From an uncultured Collinsella sp. (GTDB lineage: Bacteria > Actinomycetota > Coriobacteriia > Coriobacteriales > Coriobacteriaceae), in NCBI GenBank assembly GCA_959602875.1, contig CAUGVQ010000096.1:1-7588 (forward strand): DNA of 7,588 nt, read 5' to 3'. The notes beneath the pieces are model-generated. The model worked only from the letters and a program-made list of their open reading frames with translations. It had not been told where the DNA came from and did no database searches. A program made the translations under genes and the position numbers. Below are positions 1 to 5,762 of the stretch, piece after piece (within the stretch, counting starts at the first letter, position 1; each line of letters starts with the position of its first letter).

Positions 1-388
1 GGTCGTAGCCCTCGGCCTTGATGGCGTCGCCGTCAAACTCGATAAGCACGTCGCCGCGGTGCACGGTATCTCCCACCTGCGCATGCACCTTAAAGTGACG
101 GCCCTCAAGTTTATAGGTGTCCAGACCGACGTGAATGAGCACGTCAAGTCCGTCATCGGTATGCAAGGCAACCGCGTGCCCGGTGGGGAACACGGCCTTT
201 ACCTTTGCATCGGCAGGGGCAACCACGGTGTTGCCCGAGGGTAGGATCGCCACGCCCTCGCCAAGGGCCCCAGAGGAAAACGTGGTGTCTGCAACCTCCG
301 ACAGCGGTATCACGGTACCGGCCAAAGGCGAGAGCAGAACTTCGTTTTTGCTCCGAGAAACCAATGAGTTGAAGAACTGGCTGAACAT
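1..388 (-). CDS. crr: PTS glucose-family EIIA component (Crr-like), 3' end beyond window
   Basis: This is the 5' 129 codons of a stand-alone IIA domain of the glucose/glucoside PTS family, a cytoplasmic phosphocarrier that takes phosphate from HPr and passes it to a sugar-specific EIIB. The family pattern is plain: SPLAGTVIPLSEVAD at residues 20-34, FSSGALGEGVAI at 37-48, and PSGNTVVAPAD at 50-60. Both functional histidines are present: H71 in PTGHAVAL (like E. coli Crr H75) and the phosphoryl-accepting H86 in LIHVGLDTYKLEG (like H90). A start at ATG 388 gives the short N-terminus expected of a free IIA rather than the C-terminal domain of a fused EIICBA. An in-frame TGA five codons upstream rules out a longer protein. 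E. coli Crr has 169 residues, so roughly 40 are missing beyond base 1. The ribosome site is a G-run only two bases from the ATG. The gene follows the rpsI terminator and is probably a separate transcription unit. Whether it acts in regulation as well as transport cannot be seen. Confidence 0.93.
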   Translation of the reverse strand, partial: MFSQFFNSLVSRSKNEVLLSPLAGTVIPLSEVADTTFSSGALGEGVAILPSGNTVVAPADAKVKAVFPTGHAVALHTDDGLDVLIHVGLDTYKLEGRHFKVHAQVGDTVHRGDVLIEFDGDAIKAEGYD

Positions 389-557
389 AACCCCCCTTAC
401 TCATCACTGCGGCGATCTGACACCTGTTATGCCTCAATGGTACCCCAAATCGGCGAGCGTATTTGCGTGGTATCGCACGAATTCCCTGCCACCTGGGGCG
501 TGTCGAAAGCATCGTAGCGCAATGAGGATATTTCGAAAAGAGCGACTCGCGCGCCAT
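389..557. other. Leader region between rpsI terminator and EIIA gene
   Basis: About 170 bases separate the rpsI terminator from the EIIA start. On the minus strand I see only weak -10-like hexamers, such as TACGAT near 506-511 with a poor TTTCGA-type -35. No convincing promoter, operator or small gene can be named. A promoter for the EIIA gene is expected here because the upstream unit ends in a terminator. Confidence 0.3.
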
Positions 558-588
558 AAAAAAACGGGGCCGCCCTGAGGCAGCCCCG
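558..588 (-). terminator. Rho-independent terminator after rpsI
   Basis: Read on the minus strand, a 10-bp G+C-rich stem (CGGGGCTGCC / GGCGGCCCCG, one G-U pair) with a TCAG tetraloop is followed directly by seven Ts. It begins 27 bases beyond the rpsI stop and ends the rplM-rpsI transcript. Confidence 0.9.
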
Positions 589-615
589 CATGCGAACCAG
601 TATGTCTCCGGCAGA

Positions 616-1011
<396 letters not shown>

Positions 1012-1014
1012 GTT

Positions 1015-1458
1015 TTACGCCTCCAGCTCGATCTTGACGGGGTTCTGGGCAGCATGGGGATGCTCGGAGCCAGCATAGACCTTGAGCTTGGTCAGCTGCT
1101 TGCGGCCGAGGGTGGTCTTGGGGAGCATGCCGCGGACGGCGCGCTCGATGACCTGCTCGGGGTGCTTCTCCATAGCTGCGCGGAAGCTCTCCGCCTTGAG
1201 GCCGCCGTTCCAACCGCTGTGGCGATAGTAGGTCTTGTGAGCGGCCTTGTTGCCGGTAAGCTGGACCTTATCGGCGTTGATGACCACCACAAAGTCGCCG
1301 CAGTCGGAATTGGGGGTGAACTGAGGCTTGTTCTTGCCGCGCAGGATCATGGCGATCTGGGTAGCAAGACGGCCCAGCACGGCACCCTCGGCATCGATGA
1401 GGACCCAGTTGCGCTGGACCTCACCCTGCTTGGCGTAGTGAGTCGACTTAGAAATCAC
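1015..1458 (-). CDS. rplM: 50S ribosomal protein L13 (uL13)
   Basis: uL13 is an early-assembly protein of the 50S subunit that binds 23S rRNA. The 147-residue product is the normal family length. Recognisable blocks are NWVLIDAEGAVLGRLATQIA (about 17-36), LRGKNKPQFTPNSDCGDFVVVINA (38-61), the TGNKAAHKTYYRHSGWNGGLK segment (68-88), AVRGMLPKTTLGRKQLTKLKVYAG (108-131) and the HPHAAQNP signature near the end. Translation starts at GTG 1458, preceded by GGAGG (1466-1470) with a 7-base spacer. It is the first gene of the two-gene rplM-rpsI operon, an order conserved in most bacteria, and has its own strong promoter about 65-90 bases upstream of the start. Confidence 0.98.
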   Translation of the reverse strand: MISKSTHYAKQGEVQRNWVLIDAEGAVLGRLATQIAMILRGKNKPQFTPNSDCGDFVVVINADKVQLTGNKAAHKTYYRHSGWNGGLKAESFRAAMEKHPEQVIERAVRGMLPKTTLGRKQLTKLKVYAGSEHPHAAQNPVKIELEA

Positions 1459-1522
1459 TTGGACTCCTCCAACAGTACGTGTCTTGACAGAGATTCACGG
1501 GGCTCTGAAAAGTAACTTGTCG

Positions 1523-1550
1523 AGTATACCGCCAAGTACGTATCCGTCAA
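1523..1550 (-). promoter_or_regulatory. Sigma70-type promoter of rplM-rpsI
   Basis: On the minus strand a TTGACG -35 (1545-1550) and a TATACT -10 (1523-1528) are separated by 16 bases. Both are one mismatch from consensus. Transcription should start near 1516 and give a leader of about 58 bases. A second TTGACGG copy lies just upstream of the -35 (to 1557), forming a tandem 7-mer. Confidence 0.82.
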
Positions 1551-1589
1551 CCGTCAAGCGGGTGTCATTCTCATAGTCTCCGTATGTTG

Positions 1590-2468
1590 TTAGGCGAGGA
1601 AATCCTTGATGCGCGCAAGCAGGCGCACCGCCTCCTGGCGGCCTTGGATGTAGAGGCGCAGAAGCTTCTCGGGGTCGCGCTCGACGTGCGCCACCTCAAC
1701 CGGGGTGGGCGGCGCCACCACGATGGCACGGCCGCTGTCCTCGTAGGACCAGATGTGCTCGCGCTGCTCGTTGTAGCGCTCGTGGCGGTTCTCAAGCGCC
1801 TCCAAGAAGTATGGATAGTCGCCGTAGCGCGCGTGCGCCGGACGCATGAACTCGTAGGGACCCTTGACGTAGCTTCTGTCCTGAGTGAGCACCACCACGG
1901 CGCGGTCGTAGCCGTCGTGCTCGAGGGCGCGCTCGATGGGAACGGAGTCGGCAATGCCGCCATCCAGATACAGGTGGCCATCGATCTCCACCGGAGGGGT
2001 CACAAGTGGCATCGAGGTCGAAGCACGCACCGCATCGATGTCGAGAATGGGGTCTTTCACCTCAAGGTAGTCCGCAGTGCCAAAGACAATATCGGAGACC
2101 GTGGCAAAAAGCGGCATGGGGTTGGCGAGATAGGTGGACGTATCAAAGGGGTCTATGCGGTCCTGCACGTCGTAGAGGATGAAGTCATAGCCCACAAGGC
2201 TCCCCGACGTGGCCACCGCGCGCGAGCCCATGTAGCGACTGTCGTTGCAGAAGGCGAGGTTCACACGATTGGGACGGCCGATCTGGTGCGACTTGAAGCT
2301 GAGACCGCAGAGTGTTCCGGCAGAGACGCCATAGCAGGCGCCAAACGTGACGCCGTTTTCCATCAGCACGTCGAGGACGCCCGCTGTGAACTGGCAGCGG
2401 AAGCTACCGCCCTCGAGGATAAGGGCAACCTTGCCGTTAGTGGTCTTTCCAAACCCCTGCTCTGCCAT
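1590..2468 (-). CDS. Patatin-like phospholipase, YjjU-type (COG4667-like)
   Basis: This 292-residue protein is predicted to be a serine lipid acyl hydrolase of the patatin/cPLA2 fold, most like the YjjU group. I see an N-terminal VALILEGGSFRCQFTAGVLD (14-33) at the oxyanion-loop position, the nucleophile elbow YGVSAGT with S49 (46-52), and the catalytic aspartate D169 in YLDGGIADSVP (167-177). Together these give the Ser-Asp dyad. The usual oxyanion motif is close to G-G-G-x-R-G; here it reads GGSFRC, with Ser and Cys replacing two glycines. No signal peptide or membrane helix is visible, so it is probably cytoplasmic or membrane-peripheral. I chose ATG 2468 because AGAGGA (2475-2480) sits 6 bases upstream; the open frame extends to 2618 but that part shows no homology or ribosome site. 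The next ATG upstream (2483) is possible. It is divergent from ssrA and upstream of the rplM promoter; no clear terminator follows. Its substrate cannot be read from the sequence. Confidence 0.87.
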   Translation of the reverse strand: MAEQGFGKTTNGKVALILEGGSFRCQFTAGVLDVLMENGVTFGACYGVSAGTLCGLSFKSHQIGRPNRVNLAFCNDSRYMGSRAVATSGSLVGYDFILYDVQDRIDPFDTSTYLANPMPLFATVSDIVFGTADYLEVKDPILDIDAVRASTSMPLVTPPVEIDGHLYLDGGIADSVPIERALEHDGYDRAVVVLTQDRSYVKGPYEFMRPAHARYGDYPYFLEALENRHERYNEQREHIWSYEDSGRAIVVAPPTPVEVAHVERDPEKLLRLYIQGRQEAVRLLARIKDFLA

Positions 2469-2474
2469 GGCGTG

Positions 2475-2480
2475 TCCTCT
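2475..2480 (-). promoter_or_regulatory. Ribosome binding site fixing the patatin start, abutted by hairpin
   Basis: AGAGGA on the minus strand is six bases from ATG 2468 and decides that start against longer in-frame alternatives. The hairpin at 2481-2508 ends exactly next to it. Confidence 0.6.
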
Positions 2481-2508
2481 CATGTGGGAAGCGGGCGCTC
2501 CCCACGTG
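2481..2508 (-). other. mRNA hairpin next to patatin ribosome site
   Basis: On the minus strand CACGTGGGGAGC pairs with GCTTCCCACATG across a GCCC loop. This gives eleven pairs including one G-U, with one C-A mismatch. No T-tract follows, so it is not an intrinsic terminator. Its 3' foot touches the Shine-Dalgarno AGAGGA. Confidence 0.5.
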
Positions 2509-2681
2509 CCCGCGTTTCGGTCCTTGTTTGCCCTTCTACCCAATACGACCGGCCTCGACACCGCAAAGCAACATGTCTCACCATTGCAACGCCGCATGGC
2601 TTGCCGCTGCCCTACCATACCTATGAAGAGCGCATCCTCTGCGCGATATTGCGCATACCAGCGGCTTTTTTCGGGTAACTA

Positions 2682-2690
2682 TGCTACGAT
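2682..2690 (+). promoter_or_regulatory. Candidate extended -10 promoter of ssrA
   Basis: TGC-TACGAT fits an extended -10 element (TGn plus TAnnnT), with no good -35 at the right distance. A start near 2697 would give a precursor leader of about 80 bases before the mature 5' end. A perfect TTGACA lies at 2725-2730 but no -10 follows it at 16-18 bases. Confidence 0.4.
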
Positions 2691-2696
2691 GCAATA

Positions 2697-2717
2697 TCCC
2701 TATCCCGCAGATAGGGG
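2697..2717 (+). other. Hairpin in ssrA leader
   Basis: TCCCTAT and ATAGGGG pair (6 Watson-Crick pairs plus one U-G) around the loop CCCGCAG, just at the predicted transcription start of ssrA. A second perfect 6-bp hairpin, GGCACC-CAAC-GGTGCC, follows at 2742-2757. Both lie upstream of the mature tmRNA end. Confidence 0.45.
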
Positions 2718-2869
2718 ACGTTCTTTGACAAGGTCGAGTCTGGCACCCAACGGTGCCGGCCCAGACCTCTCGCATGAGGGGGCGACTGGTTTCGACGCGA
2801 TAGCTCTGAGAGAGGAAGCAGGCCGTGGTCTCCTCGCCACGCTAAACAGGGGTACCGTCAAAATGAATT

Positions 2870-2914
2870 GACAAGAATTCTTCTTACGAGCCCCAGCTGG
2901 CTCTTGCTGCTTAA
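2870..2914 (+). other. tmRNA tag-peptide reading frame
   Basis: Reading back from the TAA at 2912 gives the tag DKNSSYEPQLALAA, 14 residues, with the universal LAA-type C-terminus recognised by ClpXP-class proteases. The resume codon is taken as GAC at 2870 because an in-frame TGA lies two codons upstream (2864) and tags often start with a small or acidic residue. ATT before it or AAG after it cannot be excluded. The C-terminal half is certain; the exact first residue is inferred. Confidence 0.75.
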
Positions 2915-2934
2915 TTAATTAGCGGCACGCCAAT

Positions 2935-2978
2935 CCCGGGAATTCCCCGCCCCGGGTGCGGTGTCATGTTAGGGGAAT
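2935..2978 (+). other. H-type pseudoknot within tmRNA
   Basis: CCCGGG (2935-2940) pairs with CCCGGG (2951-2956), and the intervening ATTCCCC (2942-2948) pairs with GGGGAAT (2972-2978). The two helices interlock as an H-type pseudoknot about 20 bases after the tag stop codon, where tmRNA PK2 is expected. Confidence 0.7.
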
Positions 2979-3155
2979 GCTCCTGTGCACGTAATCGGTA
3001 TGGCACAGGCTAAGACTGAACCGGTTGGGATGCTGCGAGCGTGTCGCTGCGCGCAATGTGTCCGAGATCAAATCAGCGACTGAGCCTGGAGATGCCGATC
3101 AGGGGGCTTTCGTGGACCGGAGTTCGATTCTCCGCGCCTCCACCACCATTTACCT

Positions 3156-3193
3156 GGGGTTTCTGTCATATTCGATGGCAGAAACCCCGTTTT
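3156..3193 (+). terminator. Rho-independent terminator of ssrA
   Basis: GGGGTTTCTG pairs perfectly with CAGAAACCCC, and the stem can extend inward through a U-G pair and CAT/ATG to leave the 5-base loop ATTCG. GTTTTCTC follows on the plus strand. The minus strand has no T-run on its side, so it is not a good terminator for the convergent LysO gene, which lacks an obvious one. Confidence 0.88.
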
Positions 3194-3246
3194 CTCATCT
3201 TTCCAAACCGTAGCGACAAGCAACCGCGCTCTATAGCACGGGCACC

Positions 3247-4188
3247 TCAGCCTACGCAGAGCGTGATGAGCACCGGTACAAGGGCGGAGCAGATAACGCC
3301 GTTGATGAGCGAGTAGACCACGCAGCGCTCGTCGGTGTAGCGGATCATCATGGGCAGCGTAGTGTCCTCGCTCGTGGCCGCCGCGGCGGCGATGCAGGCG
3401 TAACCGTTGAGGTGCCGAGCAATCCACGGGATGCAGAAAAAGGATGCTATCTCGCGCATGAGGTTGGCGAGGAACGCGATGCCGCCCAGCTGCGCCCCGA
3501 CCATGCTCTCGAGCTGCACGCCCGCAAGGCTGTACCAGCCAAGACCGCTCGCCGCAGCCATGCCCTCGCGCATATCGAGGCCGATGAGCGGTGCCGCAAC
3601 GATGCCGCCCAAAAGCGAGCCTGCCACAACGCCAAGGGGAATGACGAGCGTCTTGATATGGTGCTCGCGAATGCTCGCAAGAAGGCCGCGGTGCATGCCT
3701 ACGCCTATGCCCACGAGTGCCATGAGCACCCAAAGCACCGGCTCGCTCAGACGACCTAGCGCTACGACGAGCGGGCTATCCGGCGCGGCGACGCCGAGCG
3801 CAATGCCCGCCGCGAGCATGACAAGCGCCGCAAGCGCCATGCCATCGATGTGAAAGCACGGGCGCGTGCCGTCGGCGGATGCGTCCGAGCGGGCAGGGGT
3901 ATTTGCGCCGGCGAACGCGGCATCGCCGAGCAGGCGCCTCGTCAGAAGATAGACGAGCACCACCGAGCAGGCCGTGGGCAAAAGGCAGAGGACCGCGCTC
4001 GCGCCGCCCCAAGCGGCGACGCTCTCGACAAAACCCTCCTCAGACCCGATGGAGGCGCCCATAGCGCCGATGAGCAGACAGGTGCAAAGCGTCTGGAGCC
4101 GGCCGTTGATGGGACGAAACGCCTCGGGCACCGCAAAACGCCCGGCGACCATGCCCACCGCCATGATGATGAGAATGTCCACGCGCAT
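3247..4188 (-). CDS. lysO: LysO-family (DUF340/YbjE) lysine exporter
   Basis: This is a 313-residue integral membrane protein of the LysO family, whose E. coli member exports L-lysine and toxic analogues. About eight hydrophobic segments are visible, roughly 3-20, 33-48, 58-84, 117-135, 149-165, 178-203, 234-258 and 293-312. The family-typical core GLGWYSLAGV (215-224) followed by IAFLANLMREI (237-247), and SEDTTLPMM (273-281) near the C-terminus, match YbjE closely in order and spacing. A polar stretch of about 30 residues (86-116) forms an extended loop after segment three. ATG 4188 places the first membrane helix right at the N-terminus as usual for the family, with GAGG 11 bases upstream and a G-run touching the ATG. 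GTG 4182 would have a better spaced GGGGG, and a TTG at 4233 is open but probably upstream of transcription. The gene follows the AlbA_2 gene by 78 bases on the same strand and converges with ssrA. The exact substrate here is inferred. Confidence 0.85.
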   Translation of the reverse strand: MRVDILIIMAVGMVAGRFAVPEAFRPINGRLQTLCTCLLIGAMGASIGSEEGFVESVAAWGGASAVLCLLPTACSVVLVYLLTRRLLGDAAFAGANTPARSDASADGTRPCFHIDGMALAALVMLAAGIALGVAAPDSPLVVALGRLSEPVLWVLMALVGIGVGMHRGLLASIREHHIKTLVIPLGVVAGSLLGGIVAAPLIGLDMREGMAAASGLGWYSLAGVQLESMVGAQLGGIAFLANLMREIASFFCIPWIARHLNGYACIAAAAATSEDTTLPMMIRYTDERCVVYSLINGVICSALVPVLITLCVG

Positions 4189-4221
4189 CCCCCGTGCCGC
4201 CTCGTATACTTCCGGCGACAC

Positions 4222-4230
4222 AGTATCGCA
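4222..4230 (-). promoter_or_regulatory. Candidate extended -10 promoter of lysO
   Basis: TGC-GATACT on the minus strand resembles an extended -10 element; no clear -35 is present. Transcription from about 4215 would start downstream of the TTG at 4233 and so supports the ATG 4188 start. Co-transcription with the upstream AlbA_2 gene is also possible. Confidence 0.3.
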
Positions 4231-4266
4231 CAACCAGACGCGCCCTGCGCCCTCGTTGCTCCCCCG

Positions 4267-5571
4267 CTACTTTCGAGCGCCGCGCTCGGTGCGCAGGAGC
4301 GCGTCCACAAGCTCGTTGTCCTCGCGCGCGGGAGAGCCCAGCGGCAGACCGCACGCCTCAAAGAAGTGGCTTCCCGCAAACTGCCGTGCGCGGAACGAGT
4401 CATGAGCGCCATCGTCCAGATAGCGCACACGGCTCCTACAGTCCGTTGTGCCGCAGAAGAGCGGACCGTGCCCGCGCACGTACTCGAGGTACAGCGGGTC
4501 GCTCGACCACAAAAGCACGCCCGCCATGTTCTCGAGCTCATAGGCCGCCGCATAGGCGCGCCAGCTCGTCTTGCGTGCGCGGACGTAACGGTCGAGCAGC
4601 GACGCCATGCGCGTCACGCGGCGCAGCGTGTCCGAGGCGGACATGACGCGCGCCTCAGGCATAGCGGCCGCCTGCGCGCCTGCCGCAGCAAGGCCTTCGC
4701 CCTCCCCTTCCGGCACAAGCAGAGGCTCGCAGGCGCGCCTGAGCTCGGCCAGCGCATGGTCGCGCTCGGCCGGCGCGCAGAGCACCGCGGGAACCGTGAG
4801 CTTGATCGACTCGTCAGGGAAAAGCTCGATGGCAGAGTGCGGCACCATGCCGTCGAAGGCAACCGAGGTGCGGAAGATAAGGGAGTCGTGCGCATGCTGC
4901 ACGTGGCAGTCAAGCTTCTGGGACGCAAAGGCGCGCCGCATCGCGTCGGCGCAGGCGCCTACCTCGTCGCGCGTGGGAACGTCGCGCCCGGGCGCGTCCA
5001 TACGGTAGAGGTACAGGTCAAAGAGGGGCACGGGGCGCGCAAAGAAGACGGTGCGCCGGCAGAACTCGGTAATGTGCGCGCGGCGCTGCGTCGCCTTGCC
5101 GTAGAGTTCAACGAGCGCGCTTCCCGTTGCGGGGCCGGAGGTGGATCCCTCGCGAATCTCTACCACGCCGTCGGCAACGTAGGGCGGAAAGCTCCCCTCG
5201 TCTACCCGCACCACCACAACGCCTTGGTCGTCGTTGGCGGGATCGGGGATGAAGCGGACGTCAAACGGAGGGGCGGGCGAGACGTGGCGACGGCACATCT
5301 CGCCTATGACCTGCCCGTAGTCTGCCGAGAGACATGGCACGGGGCAGATTGAGCGGTCGTCGTCGGCAATGCCGATCACGAGCCAGCCGCCGCGCGAGTT
5401 GGCAAACGAGGCAATGATCTTGGGCACCTTTGCCTTGACGCTCGCCGTAAAGGAGCGCTTGAACTCGAGCACGTAGCCCTCGTCCATATCGGCGAGCTGG
5501 GCGAGGTCGGCGTAGGTGATCTCGTGCAGGCCGAGCGGTTTGCCCCGGTCATCGCGAAACGGGCTGAACAT
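4267..5571 (-). CDS. AlbA_2 (Schlafen-like) domain protein, unknown C-terminal half
   Basis: This 434-residue cytoplasmic protein begins with an AlbA_2 domain (PF04326 type, formerly 'divergent AAA-4') at about residues 28-155. Visible signatures are the acidic-basic VLEFKRS (34-40), IASFANSRGGWLVIGIADDD (53-72) and VVRVDEGSFPPYVADG followed by IREGSTSGPA (120-148). Prokaryotic AlbA_2 proteins are often putative nucleic-acid-binding regulators or ATPases with a histidine-kinase-like or winged-helix C-terminus. Here residues about 160-434 match nothing I recognise. They include a Glu/Gly/Ala-rich linker (286-304), a basic helix-rich part (about 311-345) and Cys at 373 and 378. No histidine-kinase-type ATP motif (N box, G boxes) is evident after the domain, so calling it an ATPase would be unsafe. 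ATG 5571 has AGGAGGT (5577-5583) 5 bases upstream. A TATAAC -10 lies at 5601-5606. The LysO gene follows by 78 bases. Function is unknown. Confidence 0.8.
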   Translation of the reverse strand: MFSPFRDDRGKPLGLHEITYADLAQLADMDEGYVLEFKRSFTASVKAKVPKIIASFANSRGGWLVIGIADDDRSICPVPCLSADYGQVIGEMCRRHVSPAPPFDVRFIPDPANDDQGVVVVRVDEGSFPPYVADGVVEIREGSTSGPATGSALVELYGKATQRRAHITEFCRRTVFFARPVPLFDLYLYRMDAPGRDVPTRDEVGACADAMRRAFASQKLDCHVQHAHDSLIFRTSVAFDGMVPHSAIELFPDESIKLTVPAVLCAPAERDHALAELRRACEPLLVPEGEGEGLAAAGAQAAAMPEARVMSASDTLRRVTRMASLLDRYVRARKTSWRAYAAAYELENMAGVLLWSSDPLYLEYVRGHGPLFCGTTDCRSRVRYLDDGAHDSFRARQFAGSHFFEACGLPLGSPAREDNELVDALLRTERGARK

Positions 5572-5576
5572 GGCGC

Positions 5577-5606
5577 ACCTCCTGTTGAGCCGTTACCGGG
5601 GTTATA
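5577..5606 (-). promoter_or_regulatory. Promoter -10 and ribosome site of AlbA_2 gene
   Basis: On the minus strand TATAAC (5601-5606) is a good -10, but the -35 position (near TGCGCA) is weak. AGGAGGT at 5577-5583 is a near-perfect Shine-Dalgarno with a 5-base spacer to ATG 5571. The leader would be only about 23 bases. Confidence 0.45.
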
Positions 5607-5630
5607 CCCCAAGGCCGACAGAGTGCGCAT

Positions 5631-5710
5631 TTGGGGACGGGTTCAAGATGTGCAGCACGCGCTTGGGGCACGACTGAGGCGGACGCCGCATGAAACGACC
5701 CCGTCCCCAA
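5631..5710. repeat. Imperfect inverted repeat with 11-bp TTGGGGACGGG termini
   Basis: TTGGGGACGGG at 5631-5641 is the exact reverse complement of CCCGTCCCCAA at 5700-5710; 58 bases lie between. The inner sequence pairs only partly. The layout recalls REP-like or degenerate extragenic palindromes, but only this one element is visible here, so the class is an inference. No open reading frame of interest lies within it. Confidence 0.6.
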
Positions 5711-5762
5711 CTATGCAAAACGCGGCCCTGCTGTCCCCAACTATGCAAAACGCGGCCCTGCT
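5703..5762. repeat. Perfect 30-bp tandem duplication (2 copies)
   Basis: Bases 5703-5732 and 5733-5762 are identical over all 30 positions; each begins GTCCCCAACTATGC and ends GCGGCCCTGCT. The right copy supplies the 3' arm and T-tract of the oppF terminator on the minus strand, so the left copy is a second, unpaired arm plus T-tract. The first bases of the left copy also form part of the GTCCCC inverted repeat. Confidence 0.95.

Larger units (their letters stand above)
2469..2777. other. Divergent intergenic region, patatin gene / ssrA
   Basis: These 309 bases carry no supportable gene. They hold, left to right, the patatin ribosome site and its adjoining hairpin, about 170 bases without recognisable signals, the candidate ssrA promoter (2682-2690), and two hairpins inside the presumed tmRNA precursor leader (2697-2717 and 2742-2757). 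No convincing minus-strand promoter for the patatin gene could be picked out. Confidence 0.6.
2778..3145 (+). ncRNA. ssrA: Transfer-messenger RNA (tmRNA), one-piece
   Basis: tmRNA with SmpB frees ribosomes stalled on broken messages and adds a proteolysis tag. The gene is 368 bases, in the normal range. The 5' end GGGGGCG pairs with CGCCTCC before the encoded ACCA (3142-3145), forming the 7-bp acceptor stem (one G-U). The conserved GACTGGTTTCGAC follows the 5' end. The T arm CGGAG-TTCGATT-CTCCG is at 3118-3134. A tag reading frame ending in A-L-A-A then TAA lies at 2870-2914. An H-type pseudoknot is evident at 2935-2978, and the rest of the ring (about 2979-3110) would hold further helices. 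The gene is not permuted: both tRNA-like halves are at the ends in normal order. It has its own promoter region and an intrinsic terminator 10 bases downstream. smpB is not in the window. I see no integrase or attachment-site duplication at the 3' end, a common integration target. Confidence 0.96.

Noticed and set aside
2469..2618. N-terminal extension of the patatin protein by 50 residues
   Set aside because: There is no family similarity or start signal. The ribosome site at 2475-2480 fits the ATG at 2468, and the extension runs through leader-like sequence.
1584..2678. A 364-codon open frame on the plus strand
   Set aside because: It mirrors the patatin gene and has no motif or ribosome site of its own.
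3100..3150. tmRNA 3' end as a mobile-element attachment site
   Set aside because: No integrase gene and no second copy of the 3' end sequence are visible in the downstream stretch. lysO follows directly.
3025..3316. Small plus-strand open frames across the tmRNA 3' half
   Set aside because: They run through the tRNA-like domain and the terminator, and their codons have no coding character.
3850..5352. A 500-codon open frame on the plus strand
   Set aside because: It is antisense to lysO and the AlbA_2 gene, which have clear family motifs. The product is low-complexity Arg/Ala/His-rich, as expected for a mirror frame in G+C-rich coding DNA.
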